A DNA stretch of 64,000 bases from CBDCWQ01 sp965223435. GTDB lineage: Bacteria > Myxococcota > Kuafuiibacteriia > Kuafuiibacteriales > Kuafuiibacteriaceae. The stretch is taken from the NCBI GenBank assembly GCA_965223435.1, contig CBDCWQ010000020.1, positions 434,001-498,000 of the forward strand. The letters are read 5' to 3'. Under the pieces are notes generated by a model, which was not told the DNA's origin, did no database searches, and was given only the letters and a program-made list of their open reading frames with translations. A program made the translations under genes and the position numbers. Numbering within the stretch: position 1 is the first letter of the stretch; every line of letters starts with the position of its first letter. Below are positions 8,771-18,709 of this stretch, one piece after another.

Positions 8771-11700
8771 CTACCCCGGTCCGAGGTAAAAGTGTGGAAC
8801 CAGCGGACCCTTCAGCAGGTGGTCGGTGACCAAAACATGCTCGTTGAGGGGTTCGTCGCTCGGGTTCCCATCTCGAACAACCTTGAGGGCGGAGTTGTAG
8901 TATCGGACCTTACCGTTTCGAATGGCACGGACGAAGGGTTGATTGATACCGTGCGCCTTGATCCCCTTCCACACGGCCTCTAGCCATTTGAGCTCCGATT
9001 GTTTGTCGATGCCGGTACCCGAAACGCCCACGACTTGAACGCGAGCGAAATGGGCTGCTTGGGTGATGGCATTCGACCACCCTCCTTGGCCGTCTAGGGC
9101 AAAGGCGACAAATCGGTCACTGTTTGGGCCCGATGGGCCAGGCACATGAAGTTGCACCACGGCCTCTCCTTGAAGGACCTTGCTCGTGGAATGATCCAGA
9201 CTTCGATCGCTGAGTGGCTTGGAACCGATATAGACGGGGTTGTGGGCGAAGAGGTTTTTTTGGGGTTCATCGTGTTGAATGTGCTTGCGGACATACCATT
9301 CCACCGCTTGTACGCCATTTCGGTAGGCACGAAGGGGATCGGATAAGTCGACCATGGAGGGCAATTCTTCCAGATCTCGGTTGTAAAAAGACACCGACTC
9401 TCCGGTGAGCACCCGAAGGTATTTCTGGCTGGTATGCTTGAAGACCTCCTCCACCACCATGTCGTTGTCGTACCATTCGGGCTCGTCCTGGCCGATCACG
9501 CTGATCACTTCGGTCGCTTCACCCCAGCTTTCGATGGTTTTCCACATCGCGTGGGGGGTTAGGATTGGGTTCGGTGTCTTGTAGGTACCGAATACCGCAT
9601 ATCCATGATTGGGGTGGTATACCAAAACGGCGTGCCTTCGATTGAGCAGGTGCTCGTCTACCAACGCCAGACGTTCGTCGGTCATCGCAATCTTGCTGAT
9701 GCGAACCGGACCGCTGTCTAGGTCGTTTTCAAAGCCGTCGGTGATGTCCGAGGCACCGGCGACGGCCGTGACCTGTTGGAGCACGCGGTCGAACTCCGCC
9801 TTCCATGCGTCGATGCCACGTTGCTCCTGCACTAGGAGGGCCTGGTAGGCCTGCTGTTTCTCCCCGTCGTAGGTTGTGTACTCCTCGCTGGTGACGATTC
9901 TTTGCAAGAACTGGGTGGAGGCCTCAAAGGCATACGTCTGGCGCTGGACGTGTTCTTCAGGGGTCCGAAAAGACTGTATCGCATCGAGGGGCGTGAGCAA
10001 CGCGTCTTGCACGGGACCGTAGATCTCATGGGCGAGGGCTGCGACCAGTCGGGCAGAGGCGTCGGCATCGAGCGGGTGATCGTCGAAAAATAAGCGGTCG
10101 GTTACGAGGTGCAAAGTGATTTCTCCGGCTGGTTTTACGGTGGTAAAGGCCAGAACACCCTTTGGCACGTCGCTGGCGCCTACAAAGAAGAGCTTCGCCG
10201 TAGCGCTAGAATTCTCTTCCAGTTGTAAGGAGAAAGACTTGCCCGCCAGGACGTCTCGCGGGCCCTGCCATGAGAACAGATGGTCTTGGTTCGGGGGACC
10301 AAAATAGGCGACGTCGGCCAGCGCGCGCTTCAATTCGGTGCGGTAACGATTGATTTGTACACGGGTGAGCGACGTTTCCTGGATGATATTTATGTCGGTG
10401 GCTTCGAATGCGGGCGCTCCCTTGGCATCGGCTACGATCTGGATAGGAGAGTCCGGGTTTGTGGGATCGAGTGGGAGCGCTTCGGAAAACTGGGGCGGGC
10501 TCGCCGGCTCTTCCGGCGGGGAGACCACGCGCGGATGGGTGGTATCTTTCCATGTCGGGCCTACGCTGGCTTCGTGGGTGCGGCCTTCGGGAATGGAGGT
10601 CATCCCGGGTTCGGCCATGTTGGGGCCGTGGGGGGCCGGTCCGCCCAGGACCATGGCGCGAATGGCTTCGAACCTTGTTCGCCAGTCGTCCGGTTGTTGG
10701 TGGCCCAGGATCATTTGGAGCACCCACTCGAACTGATAACGGAGAAACGCCTGTCGGTGGTCTTCAGACAGGCCTTGGGTCAGCGCCGGGTCTAGGGACA
10801 TCCAGTCGTGCCAGGGACCATCCGATTGATAGGTGACCTTGACGGGCGCGCTGGGTTCGAGGACCAGCACCAGGCCGTAGGGCGCGAATGGAGAGCTGGT
10901 CCTTTCGAGGCTTGGGAAGGCGTGAAGAAAGTCCAGGCCATCGTCGGTTTCGAGCACGATGATGTTTTGGGGGATCTGTCCCCGCCACACGCTGTCGAGG
11001 GCGAGCGCGAGGGTGCGCACCCATTCGGCGTCGCGGTCCCCAAAGGGGTTTTGGGGAGATGGCTTCCGGTAGCCGAGGGCGCCTTGGGCGTACACGGCGG
11101 CTTCTTCGGCGAGGAGTTCTTCGGCAAAAAGGTGGTGTTCTTGAGGGGAACGGCCAAGCAGATCTCGAATCGATACCGAATGGGGAACGGTCACGTGGCG
11201 GAAGCCGTCGGGGATCTCAAAGCGGACGCCCTTTTTCACGACGACGACGTTGTGTCGGTGAGGATACGCGGCCCCAAAGCCTTGGGCCAACAGCTCCGAG
11301 AGAGGACCGATGTGTTCCGAAAGGCCGAGGGCGGTGGCGCTGCCGGTGAGCCAGCCCAGGAGCGTACCCTTGAGGGTCTCGGTTCCGGCGGTGCCCACCG
11401 CGGCCTTGGAGCCGCCGCTGAGGAGCCAGGACAACAGTTGGTTGTACTGCACAAACCGGGGGTCTTGGGCCGCGAGGAGGAACGCGGGGCCTTTGGGCAT
11501 GATCCGCCGGGGCTCCGTTCCCTGGGCCGACGCTTCTTGGGTGTGGGCCACTGGTTCGGGGCCGGTTGGGTTCAGGACTTCGTAGGCGTCGATGAACCAG
11601 ATGGCCGCGGTGCTCGAAAGCAAGCGGGTAGAGAGGTCTTGGATGCGCTGACTGGAATACGGAAAGCCCCAGTCGCGAACGTATTGTTGCACACCGGTCC

Positions 11701-14700
11701 ACAGGGCTTCGGCCTGGGTCTGAAAGCGCGCCGAGCGGGGGTGTTCGGGGTGGGCTTGGGCGAAGTGGTCAAGACCCAGGATGAGCCCTAACGTGGCCTC
11801 GAGATGGTACGAGCGTTCCTGAAGTTCGTTTTCAGCGATGTATGGGTCCTTGAAGTTGTTCTTGAAATAGTGGGTGCCGTAGTAGGTTCGTCCCTCAAAG
11901 GCGAGGGGCTTGGCGAAGACCAGAAGGGTGTATTCGAGGGCGCGCCCGAGTTTGTCCAACATGGGCTCGGGGAGGTCGCTGTAGTTCACAAAGAGGGCGA
12001 GCCAGCTTCCGTTGTCGATGGCGGAATGGGGACTGGCCACGAAGTTTTCTTTTTGCCAGGGACCCCGGTCGGTGTTGAAGGCTCCGCCGGTGACGATGCG
12101 GCCGGGGGCTTGGCCCGCCGGCGCCGCGTGCTCGGTGCTGAGGTCGGTCTTCCAGGGCTGATCGTCCCAAAGGAGCTCGAAGATGGCGGTACGAAGATGG
12201 TCTCGCCACGCCCGGAGGTGGGCCACCCATGCCTCCCGCTGCTCCGCTTCGTCGGGCCCGAGGAGGTCCGCATGGTGAATGGCTTGGTTAAGCACTGCCA
12301 GCATGTCGAGGTTGTGTTCGGTGACGACGTTTTCGGCTTGCATGGGCTCTCGAAGGATTTCCCAATCGGCCTCAGAGAGCGAAACCACGCGCCCGTAGAC
12401 TTTTTGCGGAGGCTTTCCGTTTTGGGTTTGAAAGCGGAAGGTGCGGATCTTGGGTCGTTTGAGGTCATCGTCAACGAAGGTTTCGTAGCCCAGGGCGTCA
12501 AGGACGTCGTAGTATTCCCACTGTTCGGTAGGATCCTTCGGGAACGCGGGCATGCGGGGATCGAGCTTTTGGGGCGATGAAGCGTAGAACAAACCGCGGA
12601 CGGTCCATCCGGCGGTCATCAGGCTGAGGCCGGGCTCGAGGTTGCGGCGATGTTCTTCTAAACCCTCGAGGGCGAGCGTGTAGCACGCTTTGAGGTCGCT
12701 TCGTTCTTGAGGGTCTTCAAGGGCAAATGCGGCGCCCGAGACCAAAAAGGCGCCGAGGCCATGGACCACCCATGCGTTGGCGCCGGTGACGAGTCGGGGG
12801 TCCCGAAAGTGGTCCTGGTAGGTGTTGTTTGAAAAGGGCCAGCCACGGATGACTCTCTCATGCGGCGGATGGATGCCTGAAGCTCGGACGGCGGTGTCGC
12901 ACAACCTACGGGCGATGCCCTGGGCGGCGGCGCGGTCTTGGGCGAGCGGCCCCCTGGACCGCTGGGCGAGTGCGATTCCTTGGGTGTAGGCCCACACCCG
13001 CTTGGCGTCGGCCAGGAAGGTGGTGTCATCGGGAAAGTGCTCCGGGTCTGGAAGGTACTCGACTTGGTGGTGTCGGGGACGAACGGACGGTTCATCCGAA
13101 TCGGTTCTGAAGAGCAATGCGTCGCGAATCTCGAGGGCCCGTCGGTAGTTGCTTTGGGCGATTGCGGTGGGGTCGTTTTTTTGCGCCGCCGCTGTTTCCG
13201 GTGCGACGGCGACGTGGGCGACCCCTTGGTGCAGGCGAAGGACGGGAAGGCCGTCTGGCGTCTTGTCGAGGGCGAGGGCTCCGTGCGACTGGGGCCACTG
13301 TGCGTCGGTGAAGACGGGTAGCGTGCTTGGAAGCCATGGCGAACGGCTGGACTGTTGTTCGCGGTCGATGGGGATGTTTCGGTTTTCTTGGATTCGAAAA
13401 TGGAATTTGTCCTCCAAGACGACTTCGAATTCAGACGTCCGCCCCGAAGAGCCTTGCGTGCGTGCGGAACGCACCGACAGCTGACGCTCGTCGTGGGCGT
13501 CTCGGGTTCGGCTAACGACAACGCCCGGGGGCGGGTGCCCATCGTCGGCGCCTCGGCGGACCCAGGCGGCTACAATCAGCTCCTCCCAGACCGCCAGCTG
13601 CGGCGCGCTGAGGAGTCTTGGTGGCGCCTGGTCGCTCGCGCCCCACTGAAGGGGTTTGCTGGGGTGCATGTTGAGTCTTTGGATTTCGGTGAAGCGCCCG
13701 TTGTGTTCGCGGGCCAGGTGGATGTCGCCAAGAGGGGTGCCGTTTTCTTGCACGGACGGGTTGGGTTCGTAGTACACGATGTGGGTCCGCCCTTCGGATG
13801 AAACGGCCACGTCGGGTCGGTACCCCCACCCGATGGGACCCTGCCGCGACCAGGTTAGGCCGCCGTCTTGTGATTCCGCCACGTGGATGGGGTTTGTGCC
13901 GGACCGATGGGTCCCTTCTTGGTTCCCCTGTTCATAGACCGCGACCATGCGGCCCGATGGTCCGGTCGCCAATTGAGGGTGCGAAGGCTTGCTGCCTCGG
14001 CTGTTCTCGGGGGCCTCGTCAATGACGGAAATCTGCCAACGGGACGCCCGGTCATCTTTCCATTCCAGAGGTGTGGGCTGTTCCCCGACGAGGGGCCTGA
14101 GGGCGACTTTGATGGCGTCGTGTGTTCGCCAACGGCCTCGGTACCGGTACTGATAGTTGACGCCCAGGCTGTCCCAGAGGGCCTCATCTTCAGGCTCGTA
14201 TGCGTGTTTCCAGGTCTTTCGCCACCCCAGAACGTGCCGCGTGAGCCGGTCCCCGACGATGACCTGTGGGCTGTACAGGGGCTCGCTGGCCATGCGCAGC
14301 CAAGCGGGATTGGGGACCGGAATATCCTCCCAAGCGCGTGCTTCGCGGGCCACGACGGCGATCCGGGTGTCATCGACCGAAAGCGAGGGCTCGTAGACGA
14401 AGGCCTCGATGGCTCCGTACATGTAGGGTCCAATCGGTGCGCCCGCGTTTTTTGGGTCGGGTTCTTGGCTGAGGGGATACGACTCGGGGCACCAACAGTC
14501 ATCGCAGGGGCAAACGCCGGATTTTGCGTCTGGCGCGTAGAGCACGAGAGACCTCAGTTCCTCGGTGACCGCCTTACGCCAACGGACATCAAAAACACTA
14601 TGGGCGTCGCCGGAAGCGTCGGTTTCGACCACAAAGTCTTTGGCATAGTGCACCTTGTTGCTTTCACCCCACACGAGGTGGTGGTGGCCCCATCGGTCGT

Positions 14701-15781
14701 AGGCGGCATCGAGTCCTTTTTTCCACTCCGTCCCTCTTTTTAGAACGTGGATGCGAGGTCTTTGGGGCCATCGGCCACCCTCCGTGTTTTCGACGATGGA
14801 GACGGTGCTTGTGCCCTCTTGGGCGTTTTGGGTGGTCCAGGCCACGGCAACCTTTGCGTCACAGGCGGCGAGGGCGACGTCGACCACCATCGCGTTTGGG
14901 GGGAGCACCGCCAAGGGGGTCGGTCTTCCCCAAGACCCCTTTTTTCCGGCCTTGTGACTTTTGACGTAGTGGAGCCGGTCGCCCTGCTTCTGCGTACCCG
15001 GCACCACGTACACCAGGTGGGCGAAGGTAAAACCTTCATGGTGGGCGATGGCCAGGTTGACCAAGGCACCCTCTTTGTGCGTGGCGTGGGGGCTGAACGG
15101 GCGCTCAAACTCGCCCGGCTCTGTCGCCCATACCGAGGGGGTGTCACCGACGACCACCTTCTTTGGGGTGCCGAGGTGCGTGGACGGCCCCCCGCCTTTG
15201 AACACCCAGTAGCCATGGCCGGGCACGAGGGTTTCATCAGGGCCGAGGGTGCGAAACTGCTCAAGACGTGCATTCCATTCCACGACCCTTTGGGCGTCCG
15301 ACTGCGCGCGTCGCACCGGTTCTCGCGTCCCTAAGAATCGCCAGTCCGTGGCGTCCGCGGCCGGGTCAACCCCGGGTGTGAGCGCGCGGGTCGGCAAGGT
15401 CCAATCGGTGGGTGTTTGGGCGTAGACCCAGACCCCCGCGTGCCGAAAGCTGTGCGCTCCGCTGGAGGTTGAGGTTCTGGCGGCTTCCGAACCCACTCTT
15501 TGGGGCGCATAGATCCATGCGTCGGCGTCCGCGACGTGGCTCGAGGAAGGGCGGACCCAGACGCCCTCGGGGGGCTGCAACCCCTCGGGCAGGACGACGC
15601 TCAGCAGGTTCCACTTCGCCTCGAGGTGAATGATGGTCGTTTTGGCAGGCTGCGGTGGGCTGCAGAGCCCTTCGCCCACGTGCCCCACCTCCAAGGCCAC
15701 CAAAGACACAACCGTCGTGAGTCCAATCATCGGCAGTCGTCGTTCTGCGAACGGACAAGGGGTTGCGTTGGGGGTTTTCAT
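8771..15781 (-). CDS. Giant mosaic protein P2: signal, WNL domain, BNR-like propeller, alpha/alpha toroid, P1-shared block, unique C-terminus
   Basis: 2336 aa. The N-terminus has an RR-containing n-region and hydrophobic stretch (MIGLTTVVSLVALEVG), so export is likely; MIGL at residue 18 is an alternative start. Residues ~45-215 hold two halves with WNLLS...GYWVF, also found in P3. Residues ~230-800 look like a sialidase-type propeller: repeated strands with HHLVW, HIVYYE and one Asp-box (SQDGGLTW, residue ~637). Residues ~920-1395 form an alpha-helical toroid-like region with VWAYTQGIALAQ, VTEHNLDML and SSQRIQ motifs, strongly matched in P3. Residues ~1505-1690 match P1. Near residue ~1917 ALAHEIYG with a later Glu-containing helix recalls a zincin lacking the second His. 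The last ~400 residues are unrecognised. Its 5' end lies 130 bp beyond the DUF4340 stop on the same strand. Substrate and role unknown. Confidence 0.8.
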   Translation of the reverse strand: MKTPNATPCPFAERRLPMIGLTTVVSLVALEVGHVGEGLCSPPQPAKTTIIHLEAKWNLLSVVLPEGLQPPEGVWVRPSSSHVADADAWIYAPQRVGSEAARTSTSSGAHSFRHAGVWVYAQTPTDWTLPTRALTPGVDPAADATDWRFLGTREPVRRAQSDAQRVVEWNARLEQFRTLGPDETLVPGHGYWVFKGGGPSTHLGTPKKVVVGDTPSVWATEPGEFERPFSPHATHKEGALVNLAIAHHEGFTFAHLVYVVPGTQKQGDRLHYVKSHKAGKKGSWGRPTPLAVLPPNAMVVDVALAACDAKVAVAWTTQNAQEGTSTVSIVENTEGGRWPQRPRIHVLKRGTEWKKGLDAAYDRWGHHHLVWGESNKVHYAKDFVVETDASGDAHSVFDVRWRKAVTEELRSLVLYAPDAKSGVCPCDDCWCPESYPLSQEPDPKNAGAPIGPYMYGAIEAFVYEPSLSVDDTRIAVVAREARAWEDIPVPNPAWLRMASEPLYSPQVIVGDRLTRHVLGWRKTWKHAYEPEDEALWDSLGVNYQYRYRGRWRTHDAIKVALRPLVGEQPTPLEWKDDRASRWQISVIDEAPENSRGSKPSHPQLATGPSGRMVAVYEQGNQEGTHRSGTNPIHVAESQDGGLTWSRQGPIGWGYRPDVAVSSEGRTHIVYYEPNPSVQENGTPLGDIHLAREHNGRFTEIQRLNMHPSKPLQWGASDQAPPRLLSAPQLAVWEELIVAAWVRRGADDGHPPPGVVVSRTRDAHDERQLSVRSARTQGSSGRTSEFEVVLEDKFHFRIQENRNIPIDREQQSSRSPWLPSTLPVFTDAQWPQSHGALALDKTPDGLPVLRLHQGVAHVAVAPETAAAQKNDPTAIAQSNYRRALEIRDALLFRTDSDEPSVRPRHHQVEYLPDPEHFPDDTTFLADAKRVWAYTQGIALAQRSRGPLAQDRAAAQGIARRLCDTAVRASGIHPPHERVIRGWPFSNNTYQDHFRDPRLVTGANAWVVHGLGAFLVSGAAFALEDPQERSDLKACYTLALEGLEEHRRNLEPGLSLMTAGWTVRGLFYASSPQKLDPRMPAFPKDPTEQWEYYDVLDALGYETFVDDDLKRPKIRTFRFQTQNGKPPQKVYGRVVSLSEADWEILREPMQAENVVTEHNLDMLAVLNQAIHHADLLGPDEAEQREAWVAHLRAWRDHLRTAIFELLWDDQPWKTDLSTEHAAPAGQAPGRIVTGGAFNTDRGPWQKENFVASPHSAIDNGSWLALFVNYSDLPEPMLDKLGRALEYTLLVFAKPLAFEGRTYYGTHYFKNNFKDPYIAENELQERSYHLEATLGLILGLDHFAQAHPEHPRSARFQTQAEALWTGVQQYVRDWGFPYSSQRIQDLSTRLLSSTAAIWFIDAYEVLNPTGPEPVAHTQEASAQGTEPRRIMPKGPAFLLAAQDPRFVQYNQLLSWLLSGGSKAAVGTAGTETLKGTLLGWLTGSATALGLSEHIGPLSELLAQGFGAAYPHRHNVVVVKKGVRFEIPDGFRHVTVPHSVSIRDLLGRSPQEHHLFAEELLAEEAAVYAQGALGYRKPSPQNPFGDRDAEWVRTLALALDSVWRGQIPQNIIVLETDDGLDFLHAFPSLERTSSPFAPYGLVLVLEPSAPVKVTYQSDGPWHDWMSLDPALTQGLSEDHRQAFLRYQFEWVLQMILGHQQPDDWRTRFEAIRAMVLGGPAPHGPNMAEPGMTSIPEGRTHEASVGPTWKDTTHPRVVSPPEEPASPPQFSEALPLDPTNPDSPIQIVADAKGAPAFEATDINIIQETSLTRVQINRYRTELKRALADVAYFGPPNQDHLFSWQGPRDVLAGKSFSLQLEENSSATAKLFFVGASDVPKGVLAFTTVKPAGEITLHLVTDRLFFDDHPLDADASARLVAALAHEIYGPVQDALLTPLDAIQSFRTPEEHVQRQTYAFEASTQFLQRIVTSEEYTTYDGEKQQAYQALLVQEQRGIDAWKAEFDRVLQQVTAVAGASDITDGFENDLDSGPVRISKIAMTDERLALVDEHLLNRRHAVLVYHPNHGYAVFGTYKTPNPILTPHAMWKTIESWGEATEVISVIGQDEPEWYDNDMVVEEVFKHTSQKYLRVLTGESVSFYNRDLEELPSMVDLSDPLRAYRNGVQAVEWYVRKHIQHDEPQKNLFAHNPVYIGSKPLSDRSLDHSTSKVLQGEAVVQLHVPGPSGPNSDRFVAFALDGQGGWSNAITQAAHFARVQVVGVSGTGIDKQSELKWLEAVWKGIKAHGINQPFVRAIRNGKVRYYNSALKVVRDGNPSDEPLNEHVLVTDHLLKGPLVPHFYLGPG

Positions 15782-15911
15782 TGATACGTCTTGTGGCGTA
15801 CTTGGTGGACGTCACCATGGTCAAGGACTATTGCACTCGGAAAACTTCTTTCGGGACCAAGGGGAGGATTGTATCGACAGGCAGGCTGCGAGTCGCTGCC
15901 AGGCGCCCGTC

Positions 15912-16874
15912 CTAAGGGTTTGAAAGAAGGTCTTTGAGGTCGCGCTCGACTTGTTCGGCGATGAAGCGATGGACTTTGACTGGGCCGCGGGTTGCCGTGG
16001 ATTGCCCATAGTAGGTGACACCTTTGCCTTGGCCCTGGCGCCACAGGGTGAGTTTTCCGAGGGTTTTGTCGTTGTCGTCGAACCACTGTGCCTCAAGGAC
16101 GGGATCCAGCCCCTCGGGAAGCTTTCGGTTCTTGAGGTATTCAGCCGCTGTCAGTTTTTCGAGCTTGTCGAGGTAGTTGCCCGCGGTTTCGTGCACGGTG
16201 TCGCTGTCCGCATCTATTGTCCAATAGGATTGCTTTTCGGCGAGGCGGTTTTTGTGGAAGAATTGTTGACTCTGGCCCCCGCCCGCCAGTGAGATTTTGG
16301 CCACTTCCTTGAGGGGGGCGCTTCGCAGCTTTTTTTGCATGAATCGGGCTTGGGGGAATTCGAGGTCGGTGACCAGTCGCCCGGGGACCAAAAAGACCTC
16401 GAGTTTGCCGCGTTCTCGTACGTAGTGGTCGCGGGCGCCGTGGGTGCGGGCGCCGAGCTCGAAAATTCGGGTGCTTCCACCCACCTCGAGGGTCAGGACG
16501 CCGGGGTCTTTTTCGAGCTTGGTGAGCTCGAGTTCTTTGCCCGAGAGCCGCCCGAGGCTGCGAAGTGCCTTGAGGGGCGCAAACGCACCCCGACCTTTTT
16601 CCATGAAAGCTTGGTTGCCCACGAAGCGCTTGTTGTTGGCCTTGGAGGTGATCTCGAACCACGCGTAGGTGTCGCCCCCTGGATCTTGTTGAAAAGAAAC
16701 GTGGACGGTGCTGGTTTTGACCCGCAACCGGATGCTGCGCAAATCGTCGGGCTTGGCCTCGACGAGGGTGACCTCCGAGTCGCGTCCGCCGGCGTCTTTG
16801 TCTTGGGTCCACGACACGTAGGCGGCCGCCATCAGGGCCAACAGGAGCGCTCCGTACACCTTGTTTTCGTTCAC
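15912..16874 (-). CDS. DUF4340-domain protein of a Gld-type ABC operon
   Basis: 320 aa from GTG at 16874, chosen because it overlaps the upstream gldG-like stop by four bases (GTGA) and follows an AAGGAGA motif. An N-terminal membrane anchor (VYGALLLALMAAAYVSW) precedes a beta-rich extracytoplasmic body with the DUF4340 pattern: DLRSIRL..., a W/YxI strand, then EVGGSTRIFELGART and YVRERGKLEVFLVPG. It is the last gene of a four-gene operon and probably sits in the periplasm beside the transporter. Family members are commonly found next to gldG homologues. The biochemical function is not known. Confidence 0.88.
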   Translation of the reverse strand: MNENKVYGALLLALMAAAYVSWTQDKDAGGRDSEVTLVEAKPDDLRSIRLRVKTSTVHVSFQQDPGGDTYAWFEITSKANNKRFVGNQAFMEKGRGAFAPLKALRSLGRLSGKELELTKLEKDPGVLTLEVGGSTRIFELGARTHGARDHYVRERGKLEVFLVPGRLVTDLEFPQARFMQKKLRSAPLKEVAKISLAGGGQSQQFFHKNRLAEKQSYWTIDADSDTVHETAGNYLDKLEKLTAAEYLKNRKLPEGLDPVLEAQWFDDNDKTLGKLTLWRQGQGKGVTYYGQSTATRGPVKVHRFIAEQVERDLKDLLSNP

Positions 16875-18709
16875 CGGCGTCTCCTTCTTCCGGCGACCCA
16901 AAAGCCGAGGGCAAAAACCAGGATCGGGATGCCGAAGGTCATTCCGTAAAAGAGGAGGGCGTCCTTGTCCCGCCGGTGCACGATACGGACGTCGGCTTCG
17001 GAGATGGTGGGGACGATGGGATCTGTGGTTTGTCGAAGCCAATAGACAATGTCGCGAAACAAGAAAAGATTGCCTCGGCTCATGTCCAGCATTCGATCGC
17101 TGAGGACGTCGGCGTCGGCCAACACAAACACCCGACCCTCGTCGGACTTCTTGGCGGTGGTGGCGGTGACGGTGACGGCTGCGGCCAAACCGAAGTTCTT
17201 TTTGCGTTCCGTTTGGGCATCAAACTCCAAGTTGCCGTTGGCATCTTGGTAGGTGTCTTCCATGGCGGTCAGGACCAGCTGGGTTTTCGAACGGGCGAGT
17301 GCGCTTTCTGGCTTTTTTGCGAGGGCGCCGGTTCGGGAAAAAAGAGTGGGTATACGCTGGTTTCGGGTCATGGTGGTGACCGATTCGTGGGATGAGTATC
17401 GGTTCGACCAGATGGTGGTGCGGTCGGCTTTGGTTCGGGTGAGGGGAAGCAAACTCCGGTTGTTGGCCAACACCACCGGATCAAAACCCAGGCCGAGCGG
17501 GCCGAGGAGGTTTTCGAGCCGTTCCCCTTCACGTTCACTTTCGAGCGCAATCATCAGGCGGACTCCGCGAGAAACCGCGCGGACCATGGCTTGAGCCTCC
17601 GCGTCCAAGAAGGGCTTTTCGGGTCCAAGCACAAAGACGACGGAGGCGTCCTTGGGGACATCTTCGAGAAGACCCTCTGCGATGCCGAGGTTTTTGACTT
17701 TGTATTGCCATGCTTTCAGTTGCTGCTTGATGAGTTTGACGGTGTTTCGTTGATCCTCCTTGTCGGGTTTGTCTGTGCGCTCGTCGTGGCCGGTGGTAAA
17801 GTAGGCGACTTGGTCATCGGTGGTGATCGCGATGAGGATCTTCAGGAAATTTTCGTTGAGACGCCGAAAATGAGACCGCGCATTTCGGGCATCGGTCCCA
17901 AGCCGGATCTTGTCTTTGTTTTTGTTGTGAAGAATGCCGATATAGCCGTTTTCGGTGACGCCCGCCTTTCGAGCGAGTTCGCCGGCGAGGGCGTGATCGA
18001 TGCGGGTGACCTTGAGTTTCGGCGAGAGCGCGGTGAGGGGTTCAAAAAACCGTTCGGCGGTGTCGGCCACTTCGCTCGCTCGGCCAAAAAAGAGGACAAC
18101 CTCCACGTCTTTGGTGAGCTCGCGAACCGCTCGACGGGTTTGCGCTCGGGGCGCGATGAGGTTGGCTTCAGAAAGGGTCCAGCGCAGCTCGTGTTGGGCC
18201 GTGAGGAAGTTGAGGTAGACCAGGCAAGACCCGAGTAGCCCCAGCCCGAGCGCCCGAGAAAAAGAGCGTGCGATGCGGTCTTCTTCGTAGCGTTTGATGG
18301 TTGCCACCCCAAAGACCGAGATCTCGACCGCGATCATCGGCAAGAGGCCGAGGAGCATGGCGACCGGCCAAACCCCCCAAAGAACACTCCGCATGCGAAT
18401 GTCGACGCTGCGGTCACCGTCAAAAACCAGCGGAATGAGGGCGTAAAGAAGGGCGCCCAGGGTCACGGCGAGGGTGGTCCCAAAGAGCTTGGTCAGGGTG
18501 GGCTTTTTCGCGGCCTCGGCGCCGAGCAGATCTTTGAGGCGGGCGATGAGGGCCGCACCGAAGGCCAGACCGGTGATGATGGCGAAGGCGGTTTCGACGT
18601 GGCCACGGCCTCCGAGGTGGCGTTCTTTCACAAACAGGGCCACCAGACCCACGAGCACCGCGCCGGTGGGCCAAAGGGGGTGAATGCGGCGGGGCTTTAG
18701 GGCTTCCAA
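16871..18709 (-). CDS. GldG-like ABC transporter auxiliary membrane protein
   Basis: 612 aa. Four N-terminal hydrophobic segments (first ~200 residues) precede a large extracytoplasmic region with DVEVVLFFGR..., QVAYFTTGHDERT and VVFVLGPEKPFLDAEAQAMVRAV, the ABC-type uncharacterised auxiliary (GldG/DUF4350-like) pattern. A C-terminal membrane helix (YGMTFGIPILVFALGFWVAG) ends with a basic RRRRR tail. The start overlaps the end of the permease gene by 13 bp, so the two are translationally coupled. In Bacteroidota GldG works with GldA and GldF in gliding; here gliding is not implied, because many non-gliding lineages carry the same set. Confidence 0.9.
   Translation of the reverse strand: MEALKPRRIHPLWPTGAVLVGLVALFVKERHLGGRGHVETAFAIITGLAFGAALIARLKDLLGAEAAKKPTLTKLFGTTLAVTLGALLYALIPLVFDGDRSVDIRMRSVLWGVWPVAMLLGLLPMIAVEISVFGVATIKRYEEDRIARSFSRALGLGLLGSCLVYLNFLTAQHELRWTLSEANLIAPRAQTRRAVRELTKDVEVVLFFGRASEVADTAERFFEPLTALSPKLKVTRIDHALAGELARKAGVTENGYIGILHNKNKDKIRLGTDARNARSHFRRLNENFLKILIAITTDDQVAYFTTGHDERTDKPDKEDQRNTVKLIKQQLKAWQYKVKNLGIAEGLLEDVPKDASVVFVLGPEKPFLDAEAQAMVRAVSRGVRLMIALESEREGERLENLLGPLGLGFDPVVLANNRSLLPLTRTKADRTTIWSNRYSSHESVTTMTRNQRIPTLFSRTGALAKKPESALARSKTQLVLTAMEDTYQDANGNLEFDAQTERKKNFGLAAAVTVTATTAKKSDEGRVFVLADADVLSDRMLDMSRGNLFLFRDIVYWLRQTTDPIVPTISEADVRIVHRRDKDALLFYGMTFGIPILVFALGFWVAGRRRRR

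Noticed and set aside
10808..12580. Plus-strand open frames of 250-330 codons inside P2 (10808-11791, 11804-12580)
   Set aside because: They are antisense to the toroid and shared block of P2, which are matched by P3 and P1. The plus-strand translations show no recognisable motif.
1..15781. P1/P2 as a proven toxin system with immunity genes
   Set aside because: No immunity-like or secretion-system gene was recognised beside them, and the recognisable catalytic motifs are degenerate. Kept only as a hypothesis.
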